DNA of 64,000 bases. It comes from Streptomyces canus (GTDB taxonomy: Bacteria; Actinomycetota; Actinomycetes; Streptomycetales; Streptomycetaceae). Below the pieces are notes generated by a model. That model worked only from the letters and a program-made list of their open reading frames with translations. It had not been told where the DNA came from and made no database searches. The position numbers and the translations under genes are program-made. Positions 8,524-18,434 of the stretch are shown in pieces. The stretch spans positions 9,424,001-9,488,000 of the forward strand of contig NZ_JAUSWW010000001.1 in assembly GCF_030815415.1 (NCBI RefSeq). Reading direction: 5' to 3'. The first letter of the stretch is position 1. Every line of letters starts with the position of its first letter.

Positions 8524-9492
8524 TCAGCCGTGCAGCGCGGTGCGCAGGGTGGTGATGGCCTGGTTGATCGCGGCGTGGGCGGCGTGGGTTTCGCGCAGGG
8601 CGTTGAGCATGACGAAGTCGTGGATGATGCCCTGGTAGCGGACGGCGGTGACGGGGACGCCGGCGGTGCGGAGTTTGTTGGCGTAGGCCTCGCCCTCGTC
8701 GCGCAGGACGTCGGCCTCGCCGGTGATGATGAGGGCCGGGGGCAGGCCGGTGAGCTGCTCGGTGGTGGCGCGCAGCGGGGAGGCGGTGATCTGGGCGCGG
8801 TCGGCTTCGTCGGTGGTGTACTGGTCCCAGAACCACTGCATGGCGTCGCGGCGCAGGAAGTAGCCTTCGGCGAACTGGTGGTAGGAGCCGGTGTCGAAGG
8901 CGGCGTCGGTGACCGGGTAGAACAGCACCTGCTGGACCAGCGGGACGTCCCCGCGCTGCTTGGCCATCAAGGTGAGCGCGGCACTCATGTTGCCGCCCAC
9001 GGAGTCCCCGGCGACCGCGATGCGGGTGGCGTCCAGGTTCTTGGAGGCGCCTTCCTGCACGATCCACTGGGCGACGGTGTAGTTCTGTTCGATGGCGAGC
9101 GGGTAGCGGGCCTCGGGGGAGAGGTCGTACTCGGGGAAGACGACCGCGGCGTTCGCGCCGGTGGCGAGTTCACGCACCAGGCGGTCGTGGGTGTGGGCGT
9201 TGCCGAAGACCCAGCCCGCGCCGTGGATGTAGAGGATCACGGGAAGGGTGCCCTGGGCGCCCGCCGGGCGCACGATGCGGGTGCGGACGCTGCCGCTGGG
9301 CCCGCCGGACACGGTGATCCACTCCTCGTCGATCGCGGGCTTGGTGATCTCCCCGGACTGCACCTCGTCGACCGCCTTACGGCCCTCGGCCGGGCCCAGG
9401 TCGAAGAGGTACGGCGGGTTCGCGGTCGCCTCCGCGAAGGCGGCTGCCGCCGGCTCCAGCACCGGCTGGACCGGTTCCACGGCGTCAGACAT
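8524..9492 (-). CDS. alpha/beta hydrolase of the hormone-sensitive-lipase family
   Basis: 322 aa. The family signatures are HGAGW at 90-94 (the HGGGW oxyanion motif with one change) and GDSVGG at 162-167 with nucleophile Ser164. The third and fourth motifs follow: an acid in GEADVLRDEG and the histidine in GIIHDF. These carboxylesterases cleave small acyl esters in the cytoplasm. It is the first gene of a two-hydrolase operon. The 376-base divergent region upstream is shared with a large LuxR-type regulator, a likely controller. Natural substrate not deducible. Confidence 0.88.
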   Translation of the reverse strand: MSDAVEPVQPVLEPAAAAFAEATANPPYLFDLGPAEGRKAVDEVQSGEITKPAIDEEWITVSGGPSGSVRTRIVRPAGAQGTLPVILYIHGAGWVFGNAHTHDRLVRELATGANAAVVFPEYDLSPEARYPLAIEQNYTVAQWIVQEGASKNLDATRIAVAGDSVGGNMSAALTLMAKQRGDVPLVQQVLFYPVTDAAFDTGSYHQFAEGYFLRRDAMQWFWDQYTTDEADRAQITASPLRATTEQLTGLPPALIITGEADVLRDEGEAYANKLRTAGVPVTAVRYQGIIHDFVMLNALRETHAAHAAINQAITTLRTALHG

Positions 9493-9868
9493 GTCGTTCT
9501 CCTCAGGTTCTTGACGAGTGCTGCGGGCGCCTCGATCACGGCGCCGGAATCAGGCGATCGGCGGCGGTTGCGTGCCGGTGCCCCGGTACCAGTGCACCGG
9601 TAGCGGTCCAGGACCGCACACCAGGGGAGGCCGTGCGGTCGATCCGCGTCGCCCTCCCCGCGATGCGGCCCTCCGTCGGACCGGCTGCCGGACGTCCGCC
9701 CACGTTCCCGGATCGGCACCGCCGGCGATCCGGGCAGTCCTCTGCGAAGCGCCCGATGATCGGATGCTGTCATCCAGGAGACGGCCGGCGCTTCTGTCAT
9801 GTGACCGGTCGTGCGACGCCGAGCTGGCAAAATGAGACGTTAACGGCGGCGGGTGGGAGCGGTACTTC
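9493..9868. other. divergent promoter region between esterase operon and LuxR regulator
   Basis: 376 bases with no supportable gene. It must hold the promoters for the leftward hydrolases and the rightward LAL regulator. A GC palindrome-like stretch (GTGCCGGTGCCCCGGTACCAGTGCACCGGTA, about 9571-9601) contains repeated CCGGTA/CCGGTG words that could be regulator half-sites. This is only suggestive. Confidence 0.4.
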
Positions 9869-12655
9869 ATGGAATTCGGTGGCTCGGGCGGCCTCGGTGA
9901 CGTCGAGGCCGGGCAGGAGCACACCCCCTTGCTCCTGGGCCGGGACCGTGAACTGTCGCGGATCACGCGCCTGATCGACGCGCTCGACGGCGACAGTCCT
10001 CGCGTGCTCGTGCTCACCGGAGAGCCCGGAGCGGGAAAGAGCACCCTGATGGACCGGGCCGCCGCGCGGGCCACCGAGCGCGGCCTGCGCGTGCTGCGGG
10101 TACGGGGCTGCGAGGGGGAACAGGATCTCGGCTTCGCCGGGATGCATCAGCTGCTGTACCCCGTGCTGGGCGGAATCGAGCGGCTTCCCGCCCGCCAGCG
10201 CGATGCCCTGCGCCACGCGCTGGCCATGGAGACGGCCGACGCGACGACCGCGTCCGACCCGCTGTCGATCAGGACCGCGGTGCTGACGCTGCTCCTGGAG
10301 ACGTCGCGACAGCGCCCGCTCCTGATCGCTGTCGACGACGCCCAGTGGCTGGACGTGAGCTCGCTGGATGTACTGGCTTTCGTCGCCCGGCGACTTGACG
10401 GGGAACGCGCCGCCCTGCTGCTGGCGGCACGCGACGAAGCCGTGCCGGCCCGCTTCGACCGGGACTTCCCGCATCTGACCGCCGGTCCACTGGACCGGGC
10501 CGCCGCCGGGCTGTTGCTGGACGCGCAGCCGACGCCACCGCGCGGCCGAATACGCGCCCGGATCATCGAGCAGGCGGCGGGAAATCCCCTCGCCCTGATC
10601 GAGCTCACCCGAGCCTTCGCCCGGGACCCGGGCGGCCGCGACCTCGCCGCCGTCGATTCGCTGCCTCTGACCGCCCGTCTCGAGCGCCTGTTCGCCGCCG
10701 ACCTGCCCGCACTGCCACCAGCGACCCGACGAGCCCTGCTGCTGGCGGCGGCCGCGGGCACCGCACAACTGACGGACCTCCCGGACGTGGGCGGACCGGA
10801 AGTGTGGGAACCCGCCGAGCAGGCGGGGCTGGTGCGTGTCGAGGGCGGCCAGGTACGGCTGCGCCACCCCCTGGTGCGCTCCGCCGTCCACCAGGCGGCC
10901 TCCTTCGCCGAACGCCGCGAAGCCCACCTCACCCTCGCCGCCGCCCTCGCCCGCGAACCCGACCGCCGCGCCTGGCACCTCGCCGCGGCCGCCCTCGGCC
11001 CGGACGAGGACATCGCCCGCGTGCTGGCCGAGAGCGCGCGACGCTTCCGGCACCGCGGCGGACACGCGGCCGCGGCGACCGCCCTGGAACGCGCCGCGGA
11101 GCTCACCCCCGACCCGCCGGAACGCGCCCGCCGCCTGCTCGCCGCAGCCGAGTCGGCCATGTACGCGGGGCATCCGCAGTGGGTGGGGGAGATCGCGGGC
11201 CGCGTCACCACGCTGACCGACGATCCCCGACTCCTCGCCGAGGCCTCCCTGCGCGCCGGCTGGTCCCTCGCGGTGACGCTGCGGCACGACGACGCCGTGG
11301 CCCATCTGCTCCCGGTGGCCGAATCGATGGCCACCCCGGCACCGGCCCTCGCCCTGAGCGCCCTGGGAACGGCCGCTGCCCCGGCGTACAACTCGGGCGA
11401 TCCGCGCTACCGGCACGAGATCCAGCGGATCGACGGTCTGATCGCATCGCAGCCGAACGAGAGCGACCGCGTCTGGCCGCGGGCGGCGACCCATCCCTTC
11501 ACGGACCGGCCCCAGGCACTGAAGAACCTCGCCCACGCGGTCGACACCCTGCCGGACGACTCGGACCGCACGCTGTCCGGACTCGTCACACTCGGCGGCG
11601 CGGCCTGGATCCTGGACGAGACCGACGAAGCCGTCCGTCTCCTCGGCCAGGCCATGGACCACCTGCGACAGGCCGCCACCGCGGGCGTCAACTGCACCGT
11701 CGCACAGGCTCTGGCGCTCGCGTGCTTCGAGAGCGGAGCATGGGACGCGGCGCTGGGAGCCGCCGAGAACGCCTTCTGGACGGCGACGGAGGCGGGCGCC
11801 GACAACGTCAGCGTCGGATCACCACTGCTGCAGGCCACCGTACGAGCCGCCCGCGGCGACCACGACGGTGCACGCGCCCAGGTGCGGGACGCCGTCCGCG
11901 ACCGGGACCTGCGCAAGGCCCGCAGCCTGTACGTACGTCACCGGCACGCGCTCGCGCTGGCCGCCCTGGCGGAGGGCGACCACGAGACGGCGTACGGCCA
12001 ACTGCGCCGTACCTTCACCGACGAAGCCCGCCCGGCCCCCGTCCACTACCACGCCTCCTTGTATTACCTCGCCGATCTCGCCGCCGCGGCCGTCCGCGCC
12101 GGCCGGACGGACGACGCCCGCACCGTGCTCGACGCGGCGGAACGCGCCCTTGAACGGCCGCGCTCCGCCCGCCTCGCCGCGATCGTGCACCGCGCCCGGG
12201 CCCTGCTGAGCGCACCCGAGGCCGCCGAGCCGCACTTCCGCGCGGCGACCGGCGCCGCGGCGGCCGCGAGCTGGCCCTTCGAACACGCCCTGGCCCACCT
12301 CGACTTCGCCGAGTGGCTACGCCGCCGCCGACGCACCGCCGAGGCACGTCCCCTGCTGGTCACCGCCCTCGAGACCTTCGAACGACTGGGCGCGCGCCCC
12401 TGGACCGAGCGGGCCACGGCGGAACTCCGCGCCGCGGGCGTGACCGCGACGCCGGCCGCCGCACCCGACGTCGTCGCCGACCTGACACCCCAAGAGCTGC
12501 AGATCGCCCGGCTGGCGGCCGAGGGCCTCACCAACCGCGAGATCGGTGCGCGGCTCTATCTCTCACCGCGCACCATCGGCTTCCACCTGCACAAGATCTT
12601 CCCCAAGCTCGGCATCACCGCCCGCGCCCAACTGCGCGACGTCGACGGGGTGTGA
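9869..12655 (+). CDS. LAL-type LuxR transcriptional regulator with AAA ATPase domain
   Basis: 928 aa, the usual size for large ATP-binding regulators of the LuxR family. The N-terminus has a Walker A motif GEPGAGKST at 51-59 and a Walker B strand LLIAVDDAQW at 151-160. The middle is a long helical repeat region typical of STAND proteins. The last 60 residues are a LuxR helix-turn-helix: LTPQELQIARLAAEGLTNRE, then LSPRTIGFHLHKIFPKLGI. The start ATG lies after GGGAGCGG. It is divergent from the two alpha/beta hydrolases, which makes them candidate targets. The inducer is unknown. Confidence 0.9.
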   Translation: MEFGGSGGLGDVEAGQEHTPLLLGRDRELSRITRLIDALDGDSPRVLVLTGEPGAGKSTLMDRAAARATERGLRVLRVRGCEGEQDLGFAGMHQLLYPVLGGIERLPARQRDALRHALAMETADATTASDPLSIRTAVLTLLLETSRQRPLLIAVDDAQWLDVSSLDVLAFVARRLDGERAALLLAARDEAVPARFDRDFPHLTAGPLDRAAAGLLLDAQPTPPRGRIRARIIEQAAGNPLALIELTRAFARDPGGRDLAAVDSLPLTARLERLFAADLPALPPATRRALLLAAAAGTAQLTDLPDVGGPEVWEPAEQAGLVRVEGGQVRLRHPLVRSAVHQAASFAERREAHLTLAAALAREPDRRAWHLAAAALGPDEDIARVLAESARRFRHRGGHAAAATALERAAELTPDPPERARRLLAAAESAMYAGHPQWVGEIAGRVTTLTDDPRLLAEASLRAGWSLAVTLRHDDAVAHLLPVAESMATPAPALALSALGTAAAPAYNSGDPRYRHEIQRIDGLIASQPNESDRVWPRAATHPFTDRPQALKNLAHAVDTLPDDSDRTLSGLVTLGGAAWILDETDEAVRLLGQAMDHLRQAATAGVNCTVAQALALACFESGAWDAALGAAENAFWTATEAGADNVSVGSPLLQATVRAARGDHDGARAQVRDAVRDRDLRKARSLYVRHRHALALAALAEGDHETAYGQLRRTFTDEARPAPVHYHASLYYLADLAAAAVRAGRTDDARTVLDAAERALERPRSARLAAIVHRARALLSAPEAAEPHFRAATGAAAAASWPFEHALAHLDFAEWLRRRRRTAEARPLLVTALETFERLGARPWTERATAELRAAGVTATPAAAPDVVADLTPQELQIARLAAEGLTNREIGARLYLSPRTIGFHLHKIFPKLGITARAQLRDVDGV

Positions 12656-12695
12656 GGCCGAGCGACTACCCCGCCTTCGGTGGTCTCCTCGGCGC
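12656..12695. terminator. possible terminator after the LuxR regulator
   Basis: The bases after the stop can fold with GCCGAG pairing to CTCGGC and ACTACC pairing (with one G-U) to GGTGGT further in. It lies between two converging genes. No T-run is present and the stem has an internal bulge, so this is tentative. Confidence 0.3.
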
Positions 12696-12710
12696 GGAGG
12701 CGTGCCGGAA

Positions 12711-13310
12711 TCAGGGCAGCCGGAGCCGGCGAGGACGGTCCCAGCCGGACGCGGCGAGGATGACGGCCGCCGCGCCGGTGCCGAGCACGGCGCCCGCGAT
12801 CACGTCGCCCGGATAGTGCACACCGGTGTGGACACGGGAGTAGCCGACGGCACAGGCGAGCAGACCCAGCGGAAGCGTGGCGGCGGGGAAAGCGGGGCCC
12901 ACGGCGGCCGCGAAGGCGACCGCCGAGGCGGTGTGGCCGGAGGGGAAAGAGGCGGACGCGGGCATGGGCACGTGCCGTCCGGGAAAGGGCGAGTCCTCGG
13001 CCCGATGGGGCCGGGGCCGGCGTACCAGCTGCTTGCCGAGCAGATTCGCCCCGGCCGAGGCGACACCGATGGCCGCGACGCCCAGGGCCGCGGCACGGCG
13101 GGGCCGACCGGGGCACAGTGCCAGCAGCCCGGCGACCGCGAACGAGATCTTGGAGTGGTCCGCCGCCGCGGACAGCCGTCGCAGGGCGTGGTCCAGGGTC
13201 GGAGTGTCGGTGATCTTCACTGCCTCGTACAGCGCCTGGTCGAGGGCGGCGAGATCACGCAACAGCGCTCGGGGGGCGCCGTCATGGCGCTGCGGGCGGT
13301 CAGACATCAC
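12711..13310 (-). CDS. PAP2-family membrane phosphatase
   Basis: 199 aa. The three parts of the acid phosphatase signature are present in order: KQLVRRPRPH, then PSGHTAS and SRVHTGVHYPGD. Several hydrophobic helices (about 45-75, 130-155, 165-185) place it in the membrane. PAP2 enzymes dephosphorylate lipid phosphates or undecaprenyl pyrophosphate. GTG 13310 or ATG 13307 could be the start; AGGAG lies just upstream and ATG 13307 has better spacing. Its start overlaps the end of the lipid kinase gene upstream by about 10 bases, so the pair is translationally coupled. A kinase plus phosphatase pair suggests a role in phospholipid turnover. Confidence 0.88.
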   Translation of the reverse strand: MMSDRPQRHDGAPRALLRDLAALDQALYEAVKITDTPTLDHALRRLSAAADHSKISFAVAGLLALCPGRPRRAAALGVAAIGVASAGANLLGKQLVRRPRPHRAEDSPFPGRHVPMPASASFPSGHTASAVAFAAAVGPAFPAATLPLGLLACAVGYSRVHTGVHYPGDVIAGAVLGTGAAAVILAASGWDRPRRLRLP

Positions 13311-14670
13311 TCTGCTCCTGCGTCGTGCGGGTGGATGGGGGAGTTCGGTCGAGGGCGAGGTGGACGATGTGCCGCCAGTCCACGGACGGAGCTGTGTAGG
13401 ACGCGCCGGGCCGGTGCCGGGGCACCCGGACCCGCAGGACTCCGGGACGGACCGTGCACACGACCGGCGGGGCCAGGGTCAGCGCCTCACCGTCGACGGC
13501 CACGGCGATGAGGTCGGCGTCAGCCGTGACGGTCACCTGACGTGCGGTCAGCGAGGTGATGCCGCTGGCCCGTTCGCCCCGCAACGCCAGTTCGGCGGCC
13601 TGGGCGGCACCCTCGATCCGGACGGCGAGCACTCCGAGCCGGCCGGCGTCGAGGCGTTCTCTGCGCCCGGCGCCGAGCGGGTCGGCCAGGGCGTAGGGGT
13701 TGTTGCTCACCAACAGGGCCTGCGGGACCGGTAGTCGCTCGCCGTCGGCCTGGGCCTCCAGCTTCGCCGCGGCCTCGCCGAGCAGCAGGTCCGGCAGCTG
13801 GTCGAGGACGGTGATCGCCTTGGCGTCGCGGTAGTCGGGGCTCTGCACGATCTCGGCGTACGCCCCGAAGGAGACCGTGTTGACGAACGGTAGCCCGGCC
13901 ACGTCGCCCAGATCCACGCGGAGTTCCACACCGTCGGACAGTGCGTCGAGGCCACCGGCGGGGTCGGCGCGGTCCAGGCCCAGGTCCATCGCGAAGTGGT
14001 TGCGGGTCCCGGCGGCCAGGACCATGAACGGTACGTCGTGGGCGGCGGCCACCTCCGCCACCAGGGCCTGCGTGCCGTCGCCACCGGCCACACCGAGCAG
14101 ATCCGCGCCGTCCGCGACGGCTTGGCGGGCGAGCGCCGCCGGGTCGGGGCGGGTGTCGAGGTCGAGCAGGATCACCCGGGCGCCGAGCGCCTCCGCCCGC
14201 TCCACCAGTCCGTGCCGGCCGACCTTCCCGCCTCCGGAACGCGGATTCATGATCAGCACCGGTCGGCCGGGCGGCCGGACGGAACGCGAGCGCATGCCGT
14301 GCGGCCTGCGCCGACGGCGCAACGCACTCCTGGCACAGGCCAGCGCCGCCACCCACGCCCCCAGTGCCGCCACCGCGACGAGCCACAGACCTGAGACGGC
14401 GTACAGGACGAGCACGCCCACCGGAGCACCCACGGCCAGGAGAGCGCCGCACACACGCGCCAGCCCCCGGTGCGCAAGCGCCCACCACAGACCCGCGCCG
14501 GCCACTCCCAGCCCGCCAAGGCCCAGCAGCAGTACCGGCAGTTGGCCCGCGCCCGCCACCACGGACGCGACGGCACCCGCCACACACAGCAGGGCGAGTC
14601 TGGCCAGAGCGCGCGCCCGTTTGTCGGAGCCGTCGGGCTCCGTGACGTGCGTCGAGCGGACCGTGTTCAT
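13300..14670 (-). CDS. diacylglycerol/sphingosine kinase-like lipid kinase with N-terminal membrane helices
   Basis: 456 aa. The first about 125 residues contain three or four hydrophobic helices (VLLLGLGGLGVAGAGLWWAL and others). The catalytic domain starts at PVLIMNPRSGGGKVG, the DAGK nucleotide-binding signature, and continues with GVAGGDGTQALVA and FMVLAAGTRNHFA, the conserved GGDGT and GTxNDFA-like segments. The enzyme would phosphorylate a membrane lipid with ATP. ATG 14670 was chosen because GGAG precedes it and the upstream part of the frame has no family resemblance. It overlaps the PAP2 gene downstream. Confidence 0.85.
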   Translation of the reverse strand: MNTVRSTHVTEPDGSDKRARALARLALLCVAGAVASVVAGAGQLPVLLLGLGGLGVAGAGLWWALAHRGLARVCGALLAVGAPVGVLVLYAVSGLWLVAVAALGAWVAALACARSALRRRRRPHGMRSRSVRPPGRPVLIMNPRSGGGKVGRHGLVERAEALGARVILLDLDTRPDPAALARQAVADGADLLGVAGGDGTQALVAEVAAAHDVPFMVLAAGTRNHFAMDLGLDRADPAGGLDALSDGVELRVDLGDVAGLPFVNTVSFGAYAEIVQSPDYRDAKAITVLDQLPDLLLGEAAAKLEAQADGERLPVPQALLVSNNPYALADPLGAGRRERLDAGRLGVLAVRIEGAAQAAELALRGERASGITSLTARQVTVTADADLIAVAVDGEALTLAPPVVCTVRPGVLRVRVPRHRPGASYTAPSVDWRHIVHLALDRTPPSTRTTQEQSDV

Positions 14671-14916
14671 GGCGCTCCAGCGAGTCGGGTGGTCGGAGCC
14701 ATTCTCTCCTCGCACGGTCCGGATACTGCGTCGTGTCCGCCATGGGCCTCGCCAAGATCGACGGCCCCACGATCTTAGGGGGCATACCCCCTGTTCCGAG
14801 CTGGTGCTGCCCCCACCGCGAATCGGCCGCCAGCCCGAGTGACCCCGCTGAGGCGCGTGCATAGCTTCTGACACGACAGAACCGACAGCACCGACAGAGG
14901 GGAAGGGGAACCAGCA

Positions 14917-16512
14917 GTGATCCGGACAGCCCGCGCACCGCGGCCACCGCAAGCACCTCACATACCGCAAGGCGCTTCGGGAACGGCGAGAAGGGCCACC
15001 CTGGGCCTGGCCGCCACCACTCTCGCCGTGGCCGCGTTACCCGTGACGGGCCTCCCGGCACAGGCGGCCTCCGACCCCCTCGCCCGCTACCACCACCAGC
15101 GCCTCGACTGGAAAAGCTGTGTGCTCGGCCCGGACGACGCGACCGGCAAGGAGCTCGAGCAGGCGGGCGCCCGGTGCACCGACGTGACCGTGCCGTTGGA
15201 CTACGGTGTCCCCGACGGCCGTACGATCACCGTCGCGATCTCCCGGATCCGCGCCACCGACACCGCCCGCCGCGTCGGCCCGCTGCTGATCAACGGCGGC
15301 GGCCCCGGCGGGCAGACGCTCGGCGACCCGCCGTGGGTGAGCAAGGCGATGAAGGACGTCGCGGCACGGTACGACGTGGTGGGCGTGGACCCCCGTTTTG
15401 TGGGCCGCAGCACCCCGCTGGACTGCGAGTGGCCGACCGGCTCCGCGTTCCGCAGCGCGGGCGTCGACCGCGCCGGGTTCGACCGCGTGGCGGCCTTCTC
15501 CGAGGACCTCGCGCAGCTCTGCCGGCGGCACGAGGGCGCTGTGCTGCCGTTCGTCACCACCCGCAACACCGCGCGCGACATGGACGTCGTCCGCGCCGCG
15601 CTCGGCGAGCGGCGGATCTCCTATCTCGGGTACTCGTACGGCAGTTACCTCGGCGAGGTGTACGCCACGATGTTCCCCCGCCGCACCGACCGGGTCGTCC
15701 TGGACGGTGTCCTGGACCCGGCCCGGTACGGTCCCCGGCTGCTGAAGGGCACCGAGAAGGCCAACCGCCGCGCGCTGGAGGGCTGGGCCTCGTGGGCCGC
15801 CGCCCGGGACACCACGTACGGTCTGGGCCGTACCCGTGGCGCGGTGCTGGCCGCCGTGGACCGTGTCCAGGCCGCCGCGGCCCGCACCCCGCTGCGGCTC
15901 GGTGACTACGCGGTGGACGAGCACGTCATGCCCCTTGTCGTCTTCAACGGCCTCTCACAGGACAACGACGCCGCCTACGGGGACTTCGCTCAAGGGATGC
16001 GGGACCTGCTGCGCGCGGCGGACCGGCAGCCGGTGACCCCTTCCCCGTGGCTCGCCGAGGTCCTCGGGTTCGAGCTGACCGGCACCGACTCCCACTACGG
16101 CAGCGTCCAGTCCGCGATCCTGTGCGGGGACGCCGCGGCCCCGCGGGACCCGGAGGTGTACTGGCGTGACGTCCAGCGGGCCCGCGCGAAGGACCCGCTG
16201 CTCGGGGCCGTGACGTACAACCTCAGCCCCTGCACCTTCTGGGACCGGCCCCGCGAGCGTCCGACCAGCATCCGGGACGACCTCCCGGCCCTGCTCGTCA
16301 ACGCCACCGGCGACCCGCGCACCACCTATGAGGGCGCCACAGCGGTGCGGCGGATGTGGCCCTCCTCGCGCCTGGTCACCCTGCGCGGGGCCGACCAGCA
16401 CGCGGTGTACGGCGTCCACGGCACCCCGTGCGTCGACGCCACCGTCAACGCCTATCTCGCCACCGGCCGACTCCCGGCCACGGACGTCACCTGCGACGCG
16501 CCCGCCCGGTGA
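14917..16512 (+). CDS. secreted alpha/beta hydrolase, tripeptidyl-aminopeptidase type
   Basis: 531 aa with a Tat/Sec-type signal peptide (about 1-51, ending PAQAAS). The hydrolase fold shows the oxyanion loop LLINGGGPGGQ at about 123-133 and the nucleophile elbow GYSYG with Ser240. A C-terminal TAP-like domain ends in a catalytic-histidine loop GADQHAVYGVHGTPC. Four or more cysteines are spaced as in secreted Streptomyces mycelial proteases (SlpD/E, Tap-like). It would release short peptides from protein N-termini outside the cell. GTG 14917 follows GGGGAA. Two strong hairpins follow the gene. Confidence 0.88.
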   Translation: MIRTARAPRPPQAPHIPQGASGTARRATLGLAATTLAVAALPVTGLPAQAASDPLARYHHQRLDWKSCVLGPDDATGKELEQAGARCTDVTVPLDYGVPDGRTITVAISRIRATDTARRVGPLLINGGGPGGQTLGDPPWVSKAMKDVAARYDVVGVDPRFVGRSTPLDCEWPTGSAFRSAGVDRAGFDRVAAFSEDLAQLCRRHEGAVLPFVTTRNTARDMDVVRAALGERRISYLGYSYGSYLGEVYATMFPRRTDRVVLDGVLDPARYGPRLLKGTEKANRRALEGWASWAAARDTTYGLGRTRGAVLAAVDRVQAAAARTPLRLGDYAVDEHVMPLVVFNGLSQDNDAAYGDFAQGMRDLLRAADRQPVTPSPWLAEVLGFELTGTDSHYGSVQSAILCGDAAAPRDPEVYWRDVQRARAKDPLLGAVTYNLSPCTFWDRPRERPTSIRDDLPALLVNATGDPRTTYEGATAVRRMWPSSRLVTLRGADQHAVYGVHGTPCVDATVNAYLATGRLPATDVTCDAPAR

Positions 16513-16542
16513 GTGCCGGCCCGCGCACGCGGTGACCGGGGT

Positions 16543-16598
16543 GCGGCCGAAGGTCACGTTCGGCCGCGGGTGGCCGGGCTCACGGGGAGCCCGGCCAC
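16543..16598. terminator. tandem hairpins, bidirectional terminator
   Basis: Two perfect stem-loops lie between converging genes. The first pairs GCGGCCGAA (16543-16551) with TTCGGCCGC (16559-16567). The second pairs GTGGCCGGGCTC (16570-16581) with GAGCCCGGCCAC (16587-16598) around a five-base loop. No T-run follows, as is usual in Streptomyces. They should end transcripts from both sides. Confidence 0.75.
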
Positions 16599-16618
16599 CT
16601 GTGCTGTGTGCGCGGCGG

Positions 16619-18343
16619 CTACGGGGCCATCTCGTACGCGCCGGCCAGCGCCTCGACCCGCTGCCAGACTCGCTCCGTGCGTGCCGTGTCGACGACCGGT
16701 CGGCGGACCGAGCTCAGGGCCCACTCCTGCTGCTCTTCGGTTGCCGAGTCCTTGCCGTGCAGTTCGACGGCGTGTCCGGAGAAGTCCCGCACGAGGACGG
16801 CGAAGAGTTCGTCGAGCACGTCCGCGTCGAGTCCGGTCAGGGCGGCCTGCTCCAGGACGAGCTGGCCGTGCACGACGAGCGCGAAGAGCTGACCGATGGA
16901 CAGGACGAGGTCGAGGTCGCGGCTCTGCTCGGCGTCGGGTCCCGCCGTGGCGACGAACTCGCAGAGCGCGTCGGCCTGTTCGCGCAGGCGGGCGACGTTG
17001 GGCAGATGCGCGTACGCGTCGAAGGCGGGGCGCCAGTCGTGGAAGCGCACCGAACCCAGACCGCGGGCCGGACCTTGCCGGAACAGGAAGTCGTCGTCGG
17101 CCGCGTCGAGGCGGGTCGGCACGCTCGAGTACTCGGCCGGGGCGAGGAGGTGGCTGCGCAGGAACTTCAGGATCAGCGCCAGGTTGACGTGGACCGTGCC
17201 CTCCAGCTTGGGCAGGCCGCGGATCTCCACGGCCGCCTGGCCGAAGTAGTTGTCCTTCTCGAAGCCCTTGGCGGCGATCACGTCCCACATCAGGTCGATG
17301 ACCTTCTCGCCCTCCGTGGTCACCTTCATCTTCGTCATCGGGTTGAAGAGCAGGTAGCGGCGGTCGTCGGGGCCGGCGGAGCGGAAGTAGTCGACGGCGC
17401 GGTCGCTGAACAGCTTCATGCCGACGAGCCGGACGTACGCGTCGGTCAGCTCGCGGCGCACGTGCGGGAAGGCGGTGACGGGGCGGCCGTAGAGGACGCG
17501 GTGGTGGGCGTGGGTGACGGCCTCGTACATCGCGTGTTCGCAGATGCCGATGGAGGCGGTGCACAGGTTGAACTTGCCGACGTTGACCGTGTTGAGTGCG
17601 GCGTCGAAGGCGGCGCGGCCGGTGTGCAGGACGTCGTCGGCCGTGACGGGGTAGTCCTCCAGGCGGAACTCGCTGACGAACTTCGACGAGTCGACGACGT
17701 TCTTGACCAGGTGGTAGTTCGGGTGACGGCTGTCGGCGGCGAAGAACACGTAGCCGTCGGGGCCCTCGACGTCGGTGCGGCGGCCGAAGACGGAGACGAG
17801 TCCGGCGGCGTTGCCGTTGCCGATGTAGTACTTGGAGCCGGTGGCGCGGAAGCCGCCGTCGCCGTCGGGCGCCAGGAGCATGTCGGTGGAGTAGATGTCG
17901 GCGCCGTGGGCCTTCTCGGACAGGCCGAACGCGAACACCTCTCCCTGGTCGAGGAGTTCCGCGGCGCGGTCGCGGGCCGCGGTGTTCTCGCTCTGCCAGA
18001 CCGGGCCGAGGCCGAGGATGGTGACCTGCCAGGCGTACCAGTAGTCCAGGCCGTAGAAGCCGAGGATCTCGTTGAGCGCGGCTATGCGGGCGGTGTCCCA
18101 CCGCTTGTCCGGGGCTCCCTGCGGTGCGGCGGATGCCGGCGTCAGGAACGTGGCGAACAGGTTCTCCTTCGCGGCGAAGGCGAGGAAGTCCCCGAGCCAG
18201 GCGCGGGTCCGGTAGTCCTCGATCAGCTGTCGCTTCCCGCGCTCCTCGAACCAGTCGACGGTGGCACGCAGCAGGCGGCGTGTCTCGGGGTCGAAGTGCG
18301 CGGGGTCGTAGGTGCGCGGGTTGAAGAGCAGTTGGTCAGCCAT
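16619..18343 (-). CDS. acyl-CoA dehydrogenase/oxidase family protein
   Basis: 574 aa. The layout matches acyl-CoA dehydrogenases: an N-terminal helical domain, a middle beta domain with FGLSEKAHGADI and GSKYYIGNGNAAG (FAD and substrate contacts), and a C-terminal helical domain with LPKLEGTVHVN, where the Glu is the usual base region. It would oxidise an acyl-CoA to the enoyl-CoA, passing electrons to ETF or oxygen. It is 91 bases downstream of the PadR gene on the same strand, so it probably belongs to a PadR-controlled operon. Chain length or substrate is not evident. Confidence 0.85.
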   Translation of the reverse strand: MADQLLFNPRTYDPAHFDPETRRLLRATVDWFEERGKRQLIEDYRTRAWLGDFLAFAAKENLFATFLTPASAAPQGAPDKRWDTARIAALNEILGFYGLDYWYAWQVTILGLGPVWQSENTAARDRAAELLDQGEVFAFGLSEKAHGADIYSTDMLLAPDGDGGFRATGSKYYIGNGNAAGLVSVFGRRTDVEGPDGYVFFAADSRHPNYHLVKNVVDSSKFVSEFRLEDYPVTADDVLHTGRAAFDAALNTVNVGKFNLCTASIGICEHAMYEAVTHAHHRVLYGRPVTAFPHVRRELTDAYVRLVGMKLFSDRAVDYFRSAGPDDRRYLLFNPMTKMKVTTEGEKVIDLMWDVIAAKGFEKDNYFGQAAVEIRGLPKLEGTVHVNLALILKFLRSHLLAPAEYSSVPTRLDAADDDFLFRQGPARGLGSVRFHDWRPAFDAYAHLPNVARLREQADALCEFVATAGPDAEQSRDLDLVLSIGQLFALVVHGQLVLEQAALTGLDADVLDELFAVLVRDFSGHAVELHGKDSATEEQQEWALSSVRRPVVDTARTERVWQRVEALAGAYEMAP

Positions 18344-18434
18344 GATGAGGGCCTCTTTCGGCGGGCGGACGGATGGGAATCATGAGGTGGGCGGCTGGAG
18401 GGGAGCGGCAGTGCGGGCGGCGGGTGCGGCGACG

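Noticed and set aside
16328..18385. 685-codon plus-strand frame opposite the acyl-CoA dehydrogenase
   Set aside because: Composition (Val/Gly/Glu/Asp repeats) is the typical antisense of a high-GC gene; the minus frame has clear family motifs.
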